NCBI GenBank assembly: GCA_016844415.1 | Contig: JAENIX010000067.1 | Location: forward strand, 1 to 6,272 | Length of the DNA stretch: 6,272 nucleotides | Reading direction: 5' to 3' | Source of the DNA: Actinomycetota bacterium | Lineage (GTDB): Bacteria > Desulfobacterota > Deferrimicrobia > Deferrimicrobiales > Deferrimicrobiaceae | Shown: positions 1-5,743 of the stretch, piece by piece | Layout of the letters: each line of letters begins with the position of its first letter | Numbering within the stretch: position 1 is the first letter of the stretch | Position numbers and translations under genes: made by a program | Notes under the pieces: model-generated | Databases searched by the model: none | The model's input: only the letters and a program-made list of their open reading frames with translations | What the model was told of the DNA's origin: nothing

Positions 1-756
1 CGCGGCTGTGATTTCGTTGACATGGAGGGGGATGGAGAAGATCGTCACGAGAAGCACGTTCCACGCGGTCCCTTCCCCGAGATACCCGGCTATCCATTCG
101 CGCGGGATATACCGCTCCGCAATAACCGCGATGGCGACCCCCAGCAGCGTGAACTTCCCCGTCGTGAGAACCAGTTCCCACGCCTTGGCAAGGAACAGAA
201 CCACCTTGCCGCGCCCCTGGCGGGCGAGGCGGTTGCTCCACTGGTCGCCGCAGTTGCAGGCCAGTTCTCCCGGGCAATCCGCGGCATGGATGTCGATCTT
301 CCCGGGAACGCGAAGGATCCCCGGGTTTCCGAAGAACCCTTTCCTCTCGAGGAGAAAGGATATCCCGCCGGCGAACGCGCCCATGAACAGCGCCGAGAAG
401 AGCTTCAGGTTCGCCCACGCCGGTCCCAGTTCCCAGGCGGTGATCGTGTATCCGCTAGGGCTCATTAGCGGCGACACCAGCAGCAGCGTAAGCGCCGGCG
501 CCAGCGGCACCCCGGAAGAGACGAGCGATACAAAGATGGGGATCGAGCCGCACGAGCAGAGGGGGCTGATCGTTCCGACGAGGATCGCTGCCGGGATTGC
601 GTACGCCCCGAACCTGCCCAGGGAGTCCCGCATCCGCACGTGGAGACGGTATGTCCGGATTACCGCGCCTATCGCCACGCCGAGCAGGAAAAACGGCAGA
701 ACGTGCCATAGTTCCCACGCCAGCGCCCCTCCCAGATGGAGCAATTCCTCCTTCAT
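1..756 (-). CDS. YraQ/ArsP_2-type (DUF318, UPF0718-like) permease, N-terminal part; 3' end outside window
   Basis: ATG 756 follows the YedE stop (763-761) by four bases. The frame is open for 252 residues to position 1, so the C-terminus is missing. The strongest marker is ISPLCSCGSIPIFVSLVSSG (63-82), the CSCG-x-IP signature of this permease superfamily, followed by PLAPALTLLLVSPLMSPSGY. Hydrophobic segments lie at about 13-32, 51-62, 73-100, 113-135, 185-212 and 233-244. Between the third and fourth groups is a hydrophilic insert with H157, C161, C167 and C169 (DCPGELACNCGD), which resembles a metal- or thiol-binding site. Related proteins export organoarsenicals (ArsP) or have been annotated as Cu/Zn effluxers, while many have no known substrate. 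The only upstream purine-rich site, AAGGGGAG (776-769), is 12 bases away, so initiation may rely on coupling to the YedE gene. The family is fairly certain, the substrate is not. Confidence 0.85.
   Translation of the reverse strand, partial: MKEELLHLGGALAWELWHVLPFFLLGVAIGAVIRTYRLHVRMRDSLGRFGAYAIPAAILVGTISPLCSCGSIPIFVSLVSSGVPLAPALTLLLVSPLMSPSGYTITAWELGPAWANLKLFSALFMGAFAGGISFLLERKGFFGNPGILRVPGKIDIHAADCPGELACNCGDQWSNRLARQGRGKVVLFLAKAWELVLTTGKFTLLGVAIAVIAERYIPREWIAGYLGEGTAWNVLLVTIFSIPLHVNEITAA
547..567 (-). other. CSCG signature motif of the permease
   Basis: This encodes SPLCSCG (residues 64-70) at the end of a hydrophobic segment. The two cysteines, C67 and C69, are the hallmark of ArsP_2/YraQ-type permeases and probably lie in or near the transport path. 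Confidence 0.75.
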
Positions 757-760
757 CGCG

Positions 761-1831
761 TCACGCCGCTCCCCTTTGGCGAACGCCCATCCCTAAGAAA
801 AAAATCCATCCCGCGAGGACCGCCAGTTTGCCGGCTGGGGCCACTCCCGCCGGGGACGAGCCGATTCCGAGAGTGACCGACAGCGAGGCAGCCAGGAGCA
901 TTCCCGCGACCGCCGCCGCCGCGTCCATGTCGCCGGTCGATGCCAGCACAAGCTGCCGGAAGGGGCAGCCGGAGATGAGTATCGCGCCGAACCCGACCAT
1001 CGCCATCGCGAGAAAGGCCCACGCAAGGTCCGTGTGCGCGCCCGGCTCCAGCGTCACCGTGGGATGGAAGTTCCCGAGGGCCACGTTGAGCAGCAGCGCA
1101 ACCGCGAGGAAGGCGACGGTGCCGGCGCCTTCCCTGAAATCGCGGGCAAGCACCGCGGTCTTGATGCTCCCCGTGACGCAGAACCGGCTTCGCTGGCCGG
1201 CCGCCCCGAAGAAGATCCCCGCTACGGCGGACACGACGAAGGGGGCGTGGTTCGCACCGACCCCGATACCGGTGGCGGCGAACAGGTCCGTGTTCATCGA
1301 AGCAGCGAAAAGCAGCAGGAAGGCGATGGCGGGCAGAGCAAGACCGGCCGTTTCCGGAATGGTCGTCTTCTCGCGGAATCCGAAGCCGTCCCGCAGGAAG
1401 ATCGCCGCGAACGCGACGCCGGCGGCAAGCCCGAGCAGGCCGGCAGCCCCCGCGCCTCCGCCGCCGGCGGTCCGAAGCAGCGCCTTGATCGGGCAGCCGA
1501 TGAACACTTCGCACCCCAGCAGGATAAATGCTCCGCCGACGAAATGAAGGGCGGGAGAAGAGCCTCCCCGGACCCGGAACTCCCGCGAGGAGAAGGCGGC
1601 GAAGAACGCCCCGAGGACGATCCCGAGCAACTCGGGACGAAGGTAGCTCTGCGAGGATTTCGCGTGCATGTGCAGCGCGCCGGCGACGTTGACGAGAAAA
1701 CAGGATGCGCACAGTCCGCTCGACGCCGGATTTCCCAGGACGGTAAGGCCGACGGCCACGGCGCCGAAAAGCCCGCCCAGAACCGCGAGCGCCCCTGCCG
1801 ATTCAGGGTAGGCGAAGACCTTACGGATCAT
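761..1831 (-). CDS. yedE: YedE-type membrane transporter (YeeE/YedE family, putative selenium/sulfur-compound transporter)
   Basis: A 356-residue, very hydrophobic protein with about ten membrane segments. The start is ATG 1831, inside an ATGA overlap with the upstream stop and five bases after GGAGGG. The frame stays open upstream to TTG/ATG codons near 1927, but that part only shadows the previous gene. Family landmarks are GNPASSGLCASCF (33-45), SYLRPELLGIVLGAF (62-76), FRVRGGSSP (85-93), GCEVFIGCPIKALLR (106-120), RSRFCVTGSIKTA (214-226) and SGCPFRQLVLASTGD (287-301). This order and wording match the YedE group annotated as putative selenium transporters. GCPIKALLRTAGG and GCPFRQLVLASTGD are counterparts from the two internal halves. 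Cysteines are at 41, 44, 107, 113, 218 and 289. In the related thiosulfate transporter TsuA/YeeE, conserved cysteines are needed for transport. The usual YedF/TusA-like or SelD partners are not in view, so the substrate (selenium or sulfur species) remains inferred. Confidence 0.9.
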   Translation of the reverse strand: MIRKVFAYPESAGALAVLGGLFGAVAVGLTVLGNPASSGLCASCFLVNVAGALHMHAKSSQSYLRPELLGIVLGAFFAAFSSREFRVRGGSSPALHFVGGAFILLGCEVFIGCPIKALLRTAGGGGAGAAGLLGLAAGVAFAAIFLRDGFGFREKTTIPETAGLALPAIAFLLLFAASMNTDLFAATGIGVGANHAPFVVSAVAGIFFGAAGQRSRFCVTGSIKTAVLARDFREGAGTVAFLAVALLLNVALGNFHPTVTLEPGAHTDLAWAFLAMAMVGFGAILISGCPFRQLVLASTGDMDAAAAVAGMLLAASLSVTLGIGSSPAGVAPAGKLAVLAGWIFFLGMGVRQRGAA

Positions 1832-2223
1832 CCGCACCCTCCGTACATCCTCCGGAAGAGGAACGAGGCGTCCCGGAGGGCGGCCGGGGCCGCTGAGATC
1901 CCTCCCTTGCGCAGCTCCGAAATCCACGTCCTCACCTTGACCTCGAAATCCGCGCCCAGGAATTCCGGGGATCTGCGGTCGACGATCCGCGGACGCCGCA
2001 TGACGGCTTCCCGGTAATGGACGAGCGCCTCTGTCACATCGCCCTTGATTTCCGCCGCCCTTGCCCGCGAAAGGTGTTCATCCGCCGACGGCCCGTCGGG
2101 AAGACCCGCTTCCCGGACCTCCAGCGGGTCCGCGGATACCGCCACGAAGACGGCCGCGGCTGCGGCAAGCGCGATCAGGACAACCCCAAGGGCGGTGAGC
2201 CGTTTCCCCGTCAGGCGGTCCAA
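1828..2223 (-). CDS. Small membrane-anchored protein with one TPR-like motif
   Basis: A 131-residue protein starting at TTG 2223, with GGAGGA at 2232-2227 just before it. Residues 1-9 are polar and basic, and 10-31 form one strongly hydrophobic segment rich in Ala, Val and Leu, so it is an N-terminal membrane anchor or uncleaved signal. The following part most likely faces the periplasm. Residues 49-80 (beginning EHLSRARAAEIKGDVTEALV, then HYREAVMRRP) carry the spacing of a tetratricopeptide helix pair: A-x6-G-x4-A-x2-Y-x2-A-x4-P. Residues 81-131 contain RSPEFLGADFEVKVRTWISEL and a C-terminal RRMYGGCG. One TPR alone is short, so it probably needs a partner or an extra helix. It lies between the PhnD-like gene (16-base gap) and the YedE-like gene (ATGA overlap), which suggests a helper or docking role. 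I do not recognise a named family. Confidence 0.8.
   Translation of the reverse strand: MDRLTGKRLTALGVVLIALAAAAAVFVAVSADPLEVREAGLPDGPSADEHLSRARAAEIKGDVTEALVHYREAVMRRPRIVDRRSPEFLGADFEVKVRTWISELRKGGISAAPAALRDASFLFRRMYGGCG
1837..1842 (-). promoter_or_regulatory. Ribosome binding site deciding the ATG at 1831
   Basis: GGAGGG on the minus strand lies five bases before ATG 1831-1829, within the end of the TPR-like gene. It argues strongly against a start further upstream near 1927. Confidence 0.7.
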
Positions 2224-2226
2224 TGT

Positions 2227-2232
2227 TCCTCC
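2227..2232 (-). promoter_or_regulatory. Ribosome binding site for the TTG start at 2223
   Basis: GGAGGA on the minus strand is the strongest Shine-Dalgarno match in this intergenic stretch. It lies three bases before TTG 2223-2221 (four from the GGAGG core), slightly closer than usual. It supports the TTG start despite an out-of-frame ATG at 2240. Confidence 0.6.
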
Positions 2233-2239
2233 GGGGGCA

Positions 2240-3148
2240 TCAGAATTTCTCGTAGGGAGGGAGGTTCGCCGTCTTCGCCATCCGCCTCAGCACTTCGAAC
2301 TCCTCGTCGGACGCCGGGACGTAGCCTTTAATCCCGCCCCTTATCGATACGTTCAGACGCTCCCCTACAACTTCGACGAAATCGTTCGGTGAGAGGCGGA
2401 GAAGCGCCTCCCTGACCTTTCCGGCGGTGGTTTCATCGACGTGCGGCAGGGCGAAGAAGGCGCAATTCGGGACCGGCTCCGATTCGGCAATCACGCGGAA
2501 ATCGGCCTTCCTGACCTTTCCTTCCGCCTCCATCCGCTCGATGTCGCCGAATTTCACCGCCCCCGCGTCCACTGCGCCGTGGAGAACGGAGTAGACCACC
2601 TTTTCGTGCTGCCACGCGCCCGGCAGGAAGGTGTATTTCCCGAGCGTCGTCTCGGGGTCGTGCCCCGCCTTGACCATTATGTAGTACTGCGTGATGTATC
2701 CTCCAGGAGAGAAGGCCGGCCCGAATGCCATCGTCCTGCCCTTAAGGTCGCCGATCGAACGGATCGGCGAGTCGTTCCGGACGACGATCAGCCCGCCGGT
2801 GTCCTTTCCCGTCTCCTCCTTGACTTCCCTGGCCAGAAGTGTGGCGCGCGACTTCGCCTGCACATTGATGTAGACGTAGCCGTTCGCCTGGAGGACGTCG
2901 AACTCCCCGCGCTGCGCCATGTCGACGAAATCGAACGTGTTGACGTGGGAGGCGATCACCTTCCGCCCCAATTTCCTCTCCAGGTAGGCGCGAAGCGGCT
3001 CGAACCGCTGACGGTTCTCCTCGACCGAGTTGCAGACCTGGAACGCCACCCTCAACGGGGGCTGGGGGGGGCGCAGGAATCCTTTTGCCACGACCGCCGC
3101 GGTGCCGAGGAGGAGAAGGGCGAACACCACCCTCGAATATCTACTCAA
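2240..3148 (-). CDS. PhnD-like periplasmic phosphate/phosphonate-type substrate-binding protein, without ABC partners in view
   Basis: The protein is 302 residues from TTG 3148. This start is preferred over a TTG at 3157 because GGGGG (3162-3158) lies nine bases before it and would directly abut the other. No ATG is available at the N-terminus. Residues 5-22 are hydrophobic, giving a signal peptide or uncleaved anchor with a possible cut after VVA; no lipobox is seen. The mature part follows the PhnD/SsuA/transferrin-type pattern: LRVAFQVCNSVEENRQRFEPL near 32-52, LRAYLERKLGRKV 52-64, GEFDVLQANGYVYI 81-94, GGLIVVRNDSPIRSIGDLKG 118-137, MAFGPAFSPGGYI 140-152, and a C-terminal GYVPASDEEFEVLRRM. 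These proteins bind small oxyanions between two lobes and normally feed an ABC permease and ATPase, but neither is present here. The gene overlaps the upstream gene by eight bases (TTGAGTAG). The ligand cannot be read from the sequence. It could instead be a sensor or binding subunit for another transporter. Confidence 0.88.
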   Translation of the reverse strand: MSRYSRVVFALLLLGTAAVVAKGFLRPPQPPLRVAFQVCNSVEENRQRFEPLRAYLERKLGRKVIASHVNTFDFVDMAQRGEFDVLQANGYVYINVQAKSRATLLAREVKEETGKDTGGLIVVRNDSPIRSIGDLKGRTMAFGPAFSPGGYITQYYIMVKAGHDPETTLGKYTFLPGAWQHEKVVYSVLHGAVDAGAVKFGDIERMEAEGKVRKADFRVIAESEPVPNCAFFALPHVDETTAGKVREALLRLSPNDFVEVVGERLNVSIRGGIKGYVPASDEEFEVLRRMAKTANLPPYEKF

Positions 3149-4850
3149 TGCGGACAACCCCCAGGCCCGGCGCTACCTTTCCGTCGTAGACCGGGTTCGC
3201 CGCGCCGCGCCCGCTTTTTAGTTCCACACCACGGAGGGTCATCTCCGCCGGGCCACCCAGCTTCACCGCGTAACGGCCGTACTCCGTTATCGTCCCCCCG
3301 GTGACGAACGCCTTCGCGCCCGTCGCGCTGATGCCGTCGAGCCTGCATCGCGAAACGGTTGCACCGTCGATTTTAACATCCCCCTCCTGGAGCGCGATAC
3401 CCGCCAGCCCGCCGGCCTCAACGGACAGCCGCTCCGCAACGACCGTGCCCTCCTGAACCGAGACCCCCACGAACGATTCCCGCACGGCGCCGCCGGAAAG
3501 CTCCACACGGCTTTCCCGCAGGCGGATCCCGTACCATCCCGTCCGGGATAGATCGGGGGAGGATAATTTCACGCGGCTGCGGAAGAAGTTGGCTCCAGAC
3601 ACGGTATCCCGCAGGCGCAAGCCGTCGATCCTCACGTCGGAGTCGCGGCACCGCAACCCGCTCAGGGAGTCCGCCACCTCCACGCCGGTCAGTTCGACAT
3701 CCGACTCCTGGAACTGGATCCCCCTGAAGCACCCGGAGATCCGGATCCCCTTGCCGCGGAACCGGCTGAAATGCGCGTGCAGCCCGCGATAGGCCCCGGC
3801 GATCTCTACGTTTTCCAGGACGTTCTCCCCCTGGTCGCTCGCCATGAAGTTTATGGCGTCCCAGCGGCCGGGCCCGGCGCCGTCGAGCGGGTAGAAACCG
3901 ATCGGGCGCTCCTTCGTCCCCCGCGCGTCAAGGTTCCCCTGGAGAAATATACCGCTCTCGCCTATCCCGTCCCCGTCCGTGTCGCGGAAAACGAAAAAGA
4001 TCCGGCTTCCCGGCGCGATCGAAAGGGTCGATCCCGGCGCCACGCGGATGACCCCGTCGACGACGACGTCGCCGGAAAGCTCGCGGCTTCGGGCGATGAA
4101 AGTGTCCCCGAGGCGAAGCGCCCCGGAGGCCGGCGCCGGCTTGGGCGCGTCGCCGCGTTGAGAAAGGATGCGGCCATCCCAGGCAACCACGTCCGCCTCC
4201 TCGCTCCGCCGGAAGAGGAACGTATCGGGGAAGGGGGGCGCTCCGGGGAACCGGACCGCCCCGACGCCGTTTTTCTCGAGGCTCACTTCCCCTTTCCCTG
4301 CCCACGCCGGAAGCCTTCCCGCGAAAAGCGCCACGCCCACCCTGCAGTCGGCGACCGTGAGGGCGCCAGCGGCCGTCACGGCGCCTCCCCCGAGGACCGC
4401 GATCCCCGCCTCTGCGCCGGATATCACGCTGTCCGTGAATTCGGCCCGTCCGCCGTCCACCACAATCCCTCCGCTGCGGCCCTGGAAAAGGAATCTCGCC
4501 CCCTCGGCACGCATCGTCCCGCGAACGACCATCTCCGTCCCCCCGTGGAAATACTCCGGATCCACCTTGGAGGATTCGCTCCTGTCGAACGAAACGACCG
4601 TCCCCGGCGCGACGTGAAGCTTCGCGCCCGGCAGGACGAGAAGGTCTTCCGTCACCCGGACGCGCCCCGCGAGGCGTACCTCGCCCGAAATCTTCCCGCC
4701 GATCCGGACCTCGCGCACGTCGGGGCCGGCGGTTTCGGTGACGCCCGCTGACACGGGCCGGCTATACATGAATTGAACGGAGGCGATCAGGATAAATACC
4801 GGCAGGGCCGCCGCTACCGGAATCTTCCGGGCCTTCCGGATTCCAGGCAT
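3141..4850 (-). CDS. Secreted right-handed parallel beta-helix repeat protein
   Basis: A 569-residue protein. The ATG at 4850-4848 is chosen over a TTG one codon upstream because it forms a TGATG overlap with the upstream stop and has AGGGA five bases before it. The N-terminus is a Sec-type signal peptide: basic MPGIRKARK, a hydrophobic stretch 10-29, and likely cleavage after VSA (33-35). Two N-terminal-cap modules follow. Residues 47-117 include LPGAKLHVAPGTVVSF, and 249-323 include APGSTLSIAPGSRIFF; these are typical openings of Pel/NosD-like beta-helices and suggest internal duplication. A DTDGDGIGE loop (290-298) looks like a calcium site. Residues 377-548 form about eight ladder coils of 21-22 residues. 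The protein ends in VYDGKVAPGLG (554-564), close to a segment of the upstream beta-helix. No lyase catalytic residues could be assigned. It is likely a periplasmic or surface scaffold or glycan-binding protein. Confidence 0.88.
   Translation of the reverse strand: MPGIRKARKIPVAAALPVFILIASVQFMYSRPVSAGVTETAGPDVREVRIGGKISGEVRLAGRVRVTEDLLVLPGAKLHVAPGTVVSFDRSESSKVDPEYFHGGTEMVVRGTMRAEGARFLFQGRSGGIVVDGGRAEFTDSVISGAEAGIAVLGGGAVTAAGALTVADCRVGVALFAGRLPAWAGKGEVSLEKNGVGAVRFPGAPPFPDTFLFRRSEEADVVAWDGRILSQRGDAPKPAPASGALRLGDTFIARSRELSGDVVVDGVIRVAPGSTLSIAPGSRIFFVFRDTDGDGIGESGIFLQGNLDARGTKERPIGFYPLDGAGPGRWDAINFMASDQGENVLENVEIAGAYRGLHAHFSRFRGKGIRISGCFRGIQFQESDVELTGVEVADSLSGLRCRDSDVRIDGLRLRDTVSGANFFRSRVKLSSPDLSRTGWYGIRLRESRVELSGGAVRESFVGVSVQEGTVVAERLSVEAGGLAGIALQEGDVKIDGATVSRCRLDGISATGAKAFVTGGTITEYGRYAVKLGGPAEMTLRGVELKSGRGAANPVYDGKVAPGLGVVRIE
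3158..3162 (-). promoter_or_regulatory. Weak ribosome binding site deciding the TTG start at 3148
   Basis: A run of five G on the minus strand lies nine bases before the TTG at 3148-3146 and directly abuts the alternative TTG at 3157. The spacing favours 3148. The match to the anti-Shine-Dalgarno sequence is imperfect. Confidence 0.45.
3207..3722 (-). repeat. Protein-level tandem repeat: about eight 21-22-residue beta-helix coils
   Basis: Within the beta-helix protein, residues 377-548 align as successive coils starting GIQFQESDVEL, GLRCRDSDVRI, GANFFRSRVKL, GIRLRESRVEL, GVSVQEGTVVA, GIALQEGDVKI, GISATGAKAFV and AVKLGGPAEMT. The period is 21 or 22 residues. The pattern G-[IVLA]-x-[FLCV]-x-[ED]-[SG]-x-V-x-[LI] repeats. 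The DNA is diverged, so the repeat is clear only in translation. Confidence 0.85.
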
Positions 4851-5707
4851 CAACGTCCCTGCGGGCCGAAGGCGAGCGTCCCGGGGAGGAACCGGCCGCC
4901 TGCCAGGCGAACGGAGACGGGACCTAGCCGCTCCTCGGCTGCTCCGCCCGGTACCCCCTCGACCGCCCTGCGGATATATGCGATATATTCCCCGTCCCCC
5001 GGAAGATGAACGGAGAATCTGCCGGACCTGGAGACGACCGAGGAACGCGCGAGCGGCCGCCCGATCGTCTCCGGAGGGCTGTAGAAGAATACTATGTACC
5101 CTCCCGCCGCCTCGCCGGACAGTGTCGCGGTACCCTCTGCTTGCGCCGCGGCTTCGGCCGCAGGGGCCTTCCGGTCATCTTCCCCCAACAGGCCGCGCTT
5201 CCGGAACATCGGGATCTCCATGGACAGGACGCTTCCTCCCGGCAGGTCGACCGGGAAATACGGATACACCCCGAACAGCCCCCCCTCGTCGACCATCCCG
5301 ATGGCCGCCCCCGTGACTCGCTTCCTCGCGGAAACAAGGTATTTCCCGGGGGTGAGGAACAGCCTTGCGATCCCCTCTTCATCCGTAAGAGCCGATGCCT
5401 CGCCTGCGCCCCTGAAATCAGGTGCGTCCGGCCGAAACGCATGGACGGCGACCGCAATTTCCGGCCTGCCCATGAGCGTCGCCCGCGCGACGATTGAAGA
5501 CCTGGCATCCGCCGAGGGGCGGTATCTCCCTTTCGGAGGGGCGGACACTGCCGGCAGCCCCATCTCCCGCGTTTCCCCGTAAGCGACGACCACCGGGTTG
5601 TTTCCCGGCAAGGCGAAGAGCATCCCCCCGGAAGTATCCGCTCGCCCTGAAACGAAATAACGTCCAGGGGGCAGTGAAAGCAGAAACGACCCGTTTTCGT
5701 CCGTCAT
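4850..5707 (-). CDS. Tandem carboxypeptidase regulatory-like (beta-sandwich) domain protein, probably the C-terminal half of the upstream beta-helix gene
   Basis: As read from ATG 5707 this is 285 residues, but the protein begins inside a domain. Three copies of the same signature are visible: TDENGSFLLSLPPGRY at 2-17, TDEEGIARLFLTPGKY at 108-123 and SRSGRFSVHLPGDGEY at 226-241. The pattern T/S-D-x-x-G-x-[FA]-x-L-x-x-P-G-x-Y matches the CarboxypepD_reg/transthyretin-like fold, and the spacing of about 106-118 residues fits three modules. An Ala/Glu-rich linker (about 171-192) separates modules two and three. There is no signal peptide of its own and no catalytic motif. Such domains act as cell-surface adhesion or stalk modules. 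The missing N-terminal strands of module one are encoded at the end of the upstream ORF in another frame, so the two are best read as one gene. The stop TGA (4852-4850) shares one base with the next ATG. The ligand is unknown. Confidence 0.8.
   Translation of the reverse strand: MTDENGSFLLSLPPGRYFVSGRADTSGGMLFALPGNNPVVVAYGETREMGLPAVSAPPKGRYRPSADARSSIVARATLMGRPEIAVAVHAFRPDAPDFRGAGEASALTDEEGIARLFLTPGKYLVSARKRVTGAAIGMVDEGGLFGVYPYFPVDLPGGSVLSMEIPMFRKRGLLGEDDRKAPAAEAAAQAEGTATLSGEAAGGYIVFFYSPPETIGRPLARSSVVSRSGRFSVHLPGDGEYIAYIRRAVEGVPGGAAEERLGPVSVRLAGGRFLPGTLAFGPQGR
4856..4860 (-). promoter_or_regulatory. Ribosome binding site deciding the ATG at 4850
   Basis: AGGGA on the minus strand lies five bases before the ATG at 4850-4848. 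It sits inside the last codons of the upstream ORF, next to the TGATG stop/start overlap, which indicates translational coupling. Confidence 0.6.
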
Positions 5708-5708
5708 A

Positions 5709-5743
5709 CTACTGGCGACGTGGCCGTCCCCGAATTCCTTTCA
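5709..5743 (-). other. Probable +1 frameshift joining two ORFs into one beta-helix/carboxypeptidase-regulatory protein
   Basis: The downstream frame has a stop (TGA) at 5743-5741 and the upstream frame has a stop (TAG) at 5711-5709, so a frame change must lie between them if this is one gene. Removing one C from the C4 run at 5728-5731, or one T from the T3 run at 5739-5741, joins the frames. The join reads VAGSDPVK, then GIR or EF plus a short link, then DGHVASSMTDENGSF. This restores a full domain pattern (PVTGA... SS.TDENGSF.L.LPPGRY). The ATG at 5707 has no Shine-Dalgarno sequence in the preceding 20 bases. It may be an assembly or sequencing indel, or a real mutation. A stop-start coupled pair (TAGTATG) is the less likely alternative. 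Confidence 0.7.

Noticed and set aside
455..718. Minus-strand 87-codon frame within the permease
   Set aside because: It is a different frame from the permease, is Arg/Pro/Ala-rich and has no motif. The permease frame gives family signatures over the same bases.
8..796. Long plus-strand open frame opposite the permease
   Set aside because: It is rich in Arg, Ser and Pro with no domain pattern. The opposite strand encodes a clear membrane protein with the SPLCSCG motif, so this is a high-GC shadow.
798..804. A7 run (U7 in the message) near the 3' end of the YedE gene
   Set aside because: Considered as a slippage site or terminator tract. It simply encodes IFF in a membrane helix, has no upstream GC hairpin that I can see, and the gene and operon continue.
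1832..1927. N-terminal extension of the YedE-like gene to 1927
   Set aside because: The extra 32 residues are polar, overlap the TPR-like gene and lack a ribosome binding site. ATG 1831 has GGAGGG at ideal spacing and an ATGA overlap.
1034..2017. Plus-strand open frame of 327 codons across the YedE and TPR-like genes
   Set aside because: It spans two real minus-strand genes and has a highly charged, low-complexity composition typical of antisense reading of hydrophobic genes.
2224..2239. Possible promoter or terminator in the largest intergenic gap
   Set aside because: The gap is only 16 bases and is taken up by a ribosome binding site. There is no room for promoter boxes or a hairpin.
3064..3071. 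Run of eight G (C8 in the coding strand) near the start of the PhnD-like gene
   Set aside because: I considered an indel or phase-variation tract, but the frame is consistent on both sides: signal segment before it, conserved LRVAFQ after it, and PPQPP encoded across the tract.
3771..4751. Plus-strand open frame of 326 codons opposite the beta-helix gene
   Set aside because: Low-complexity Arg/Pro/Gly-rich translation with no recognisable fold. The minus strand shows a signal peptide and regular beta-helix coils.
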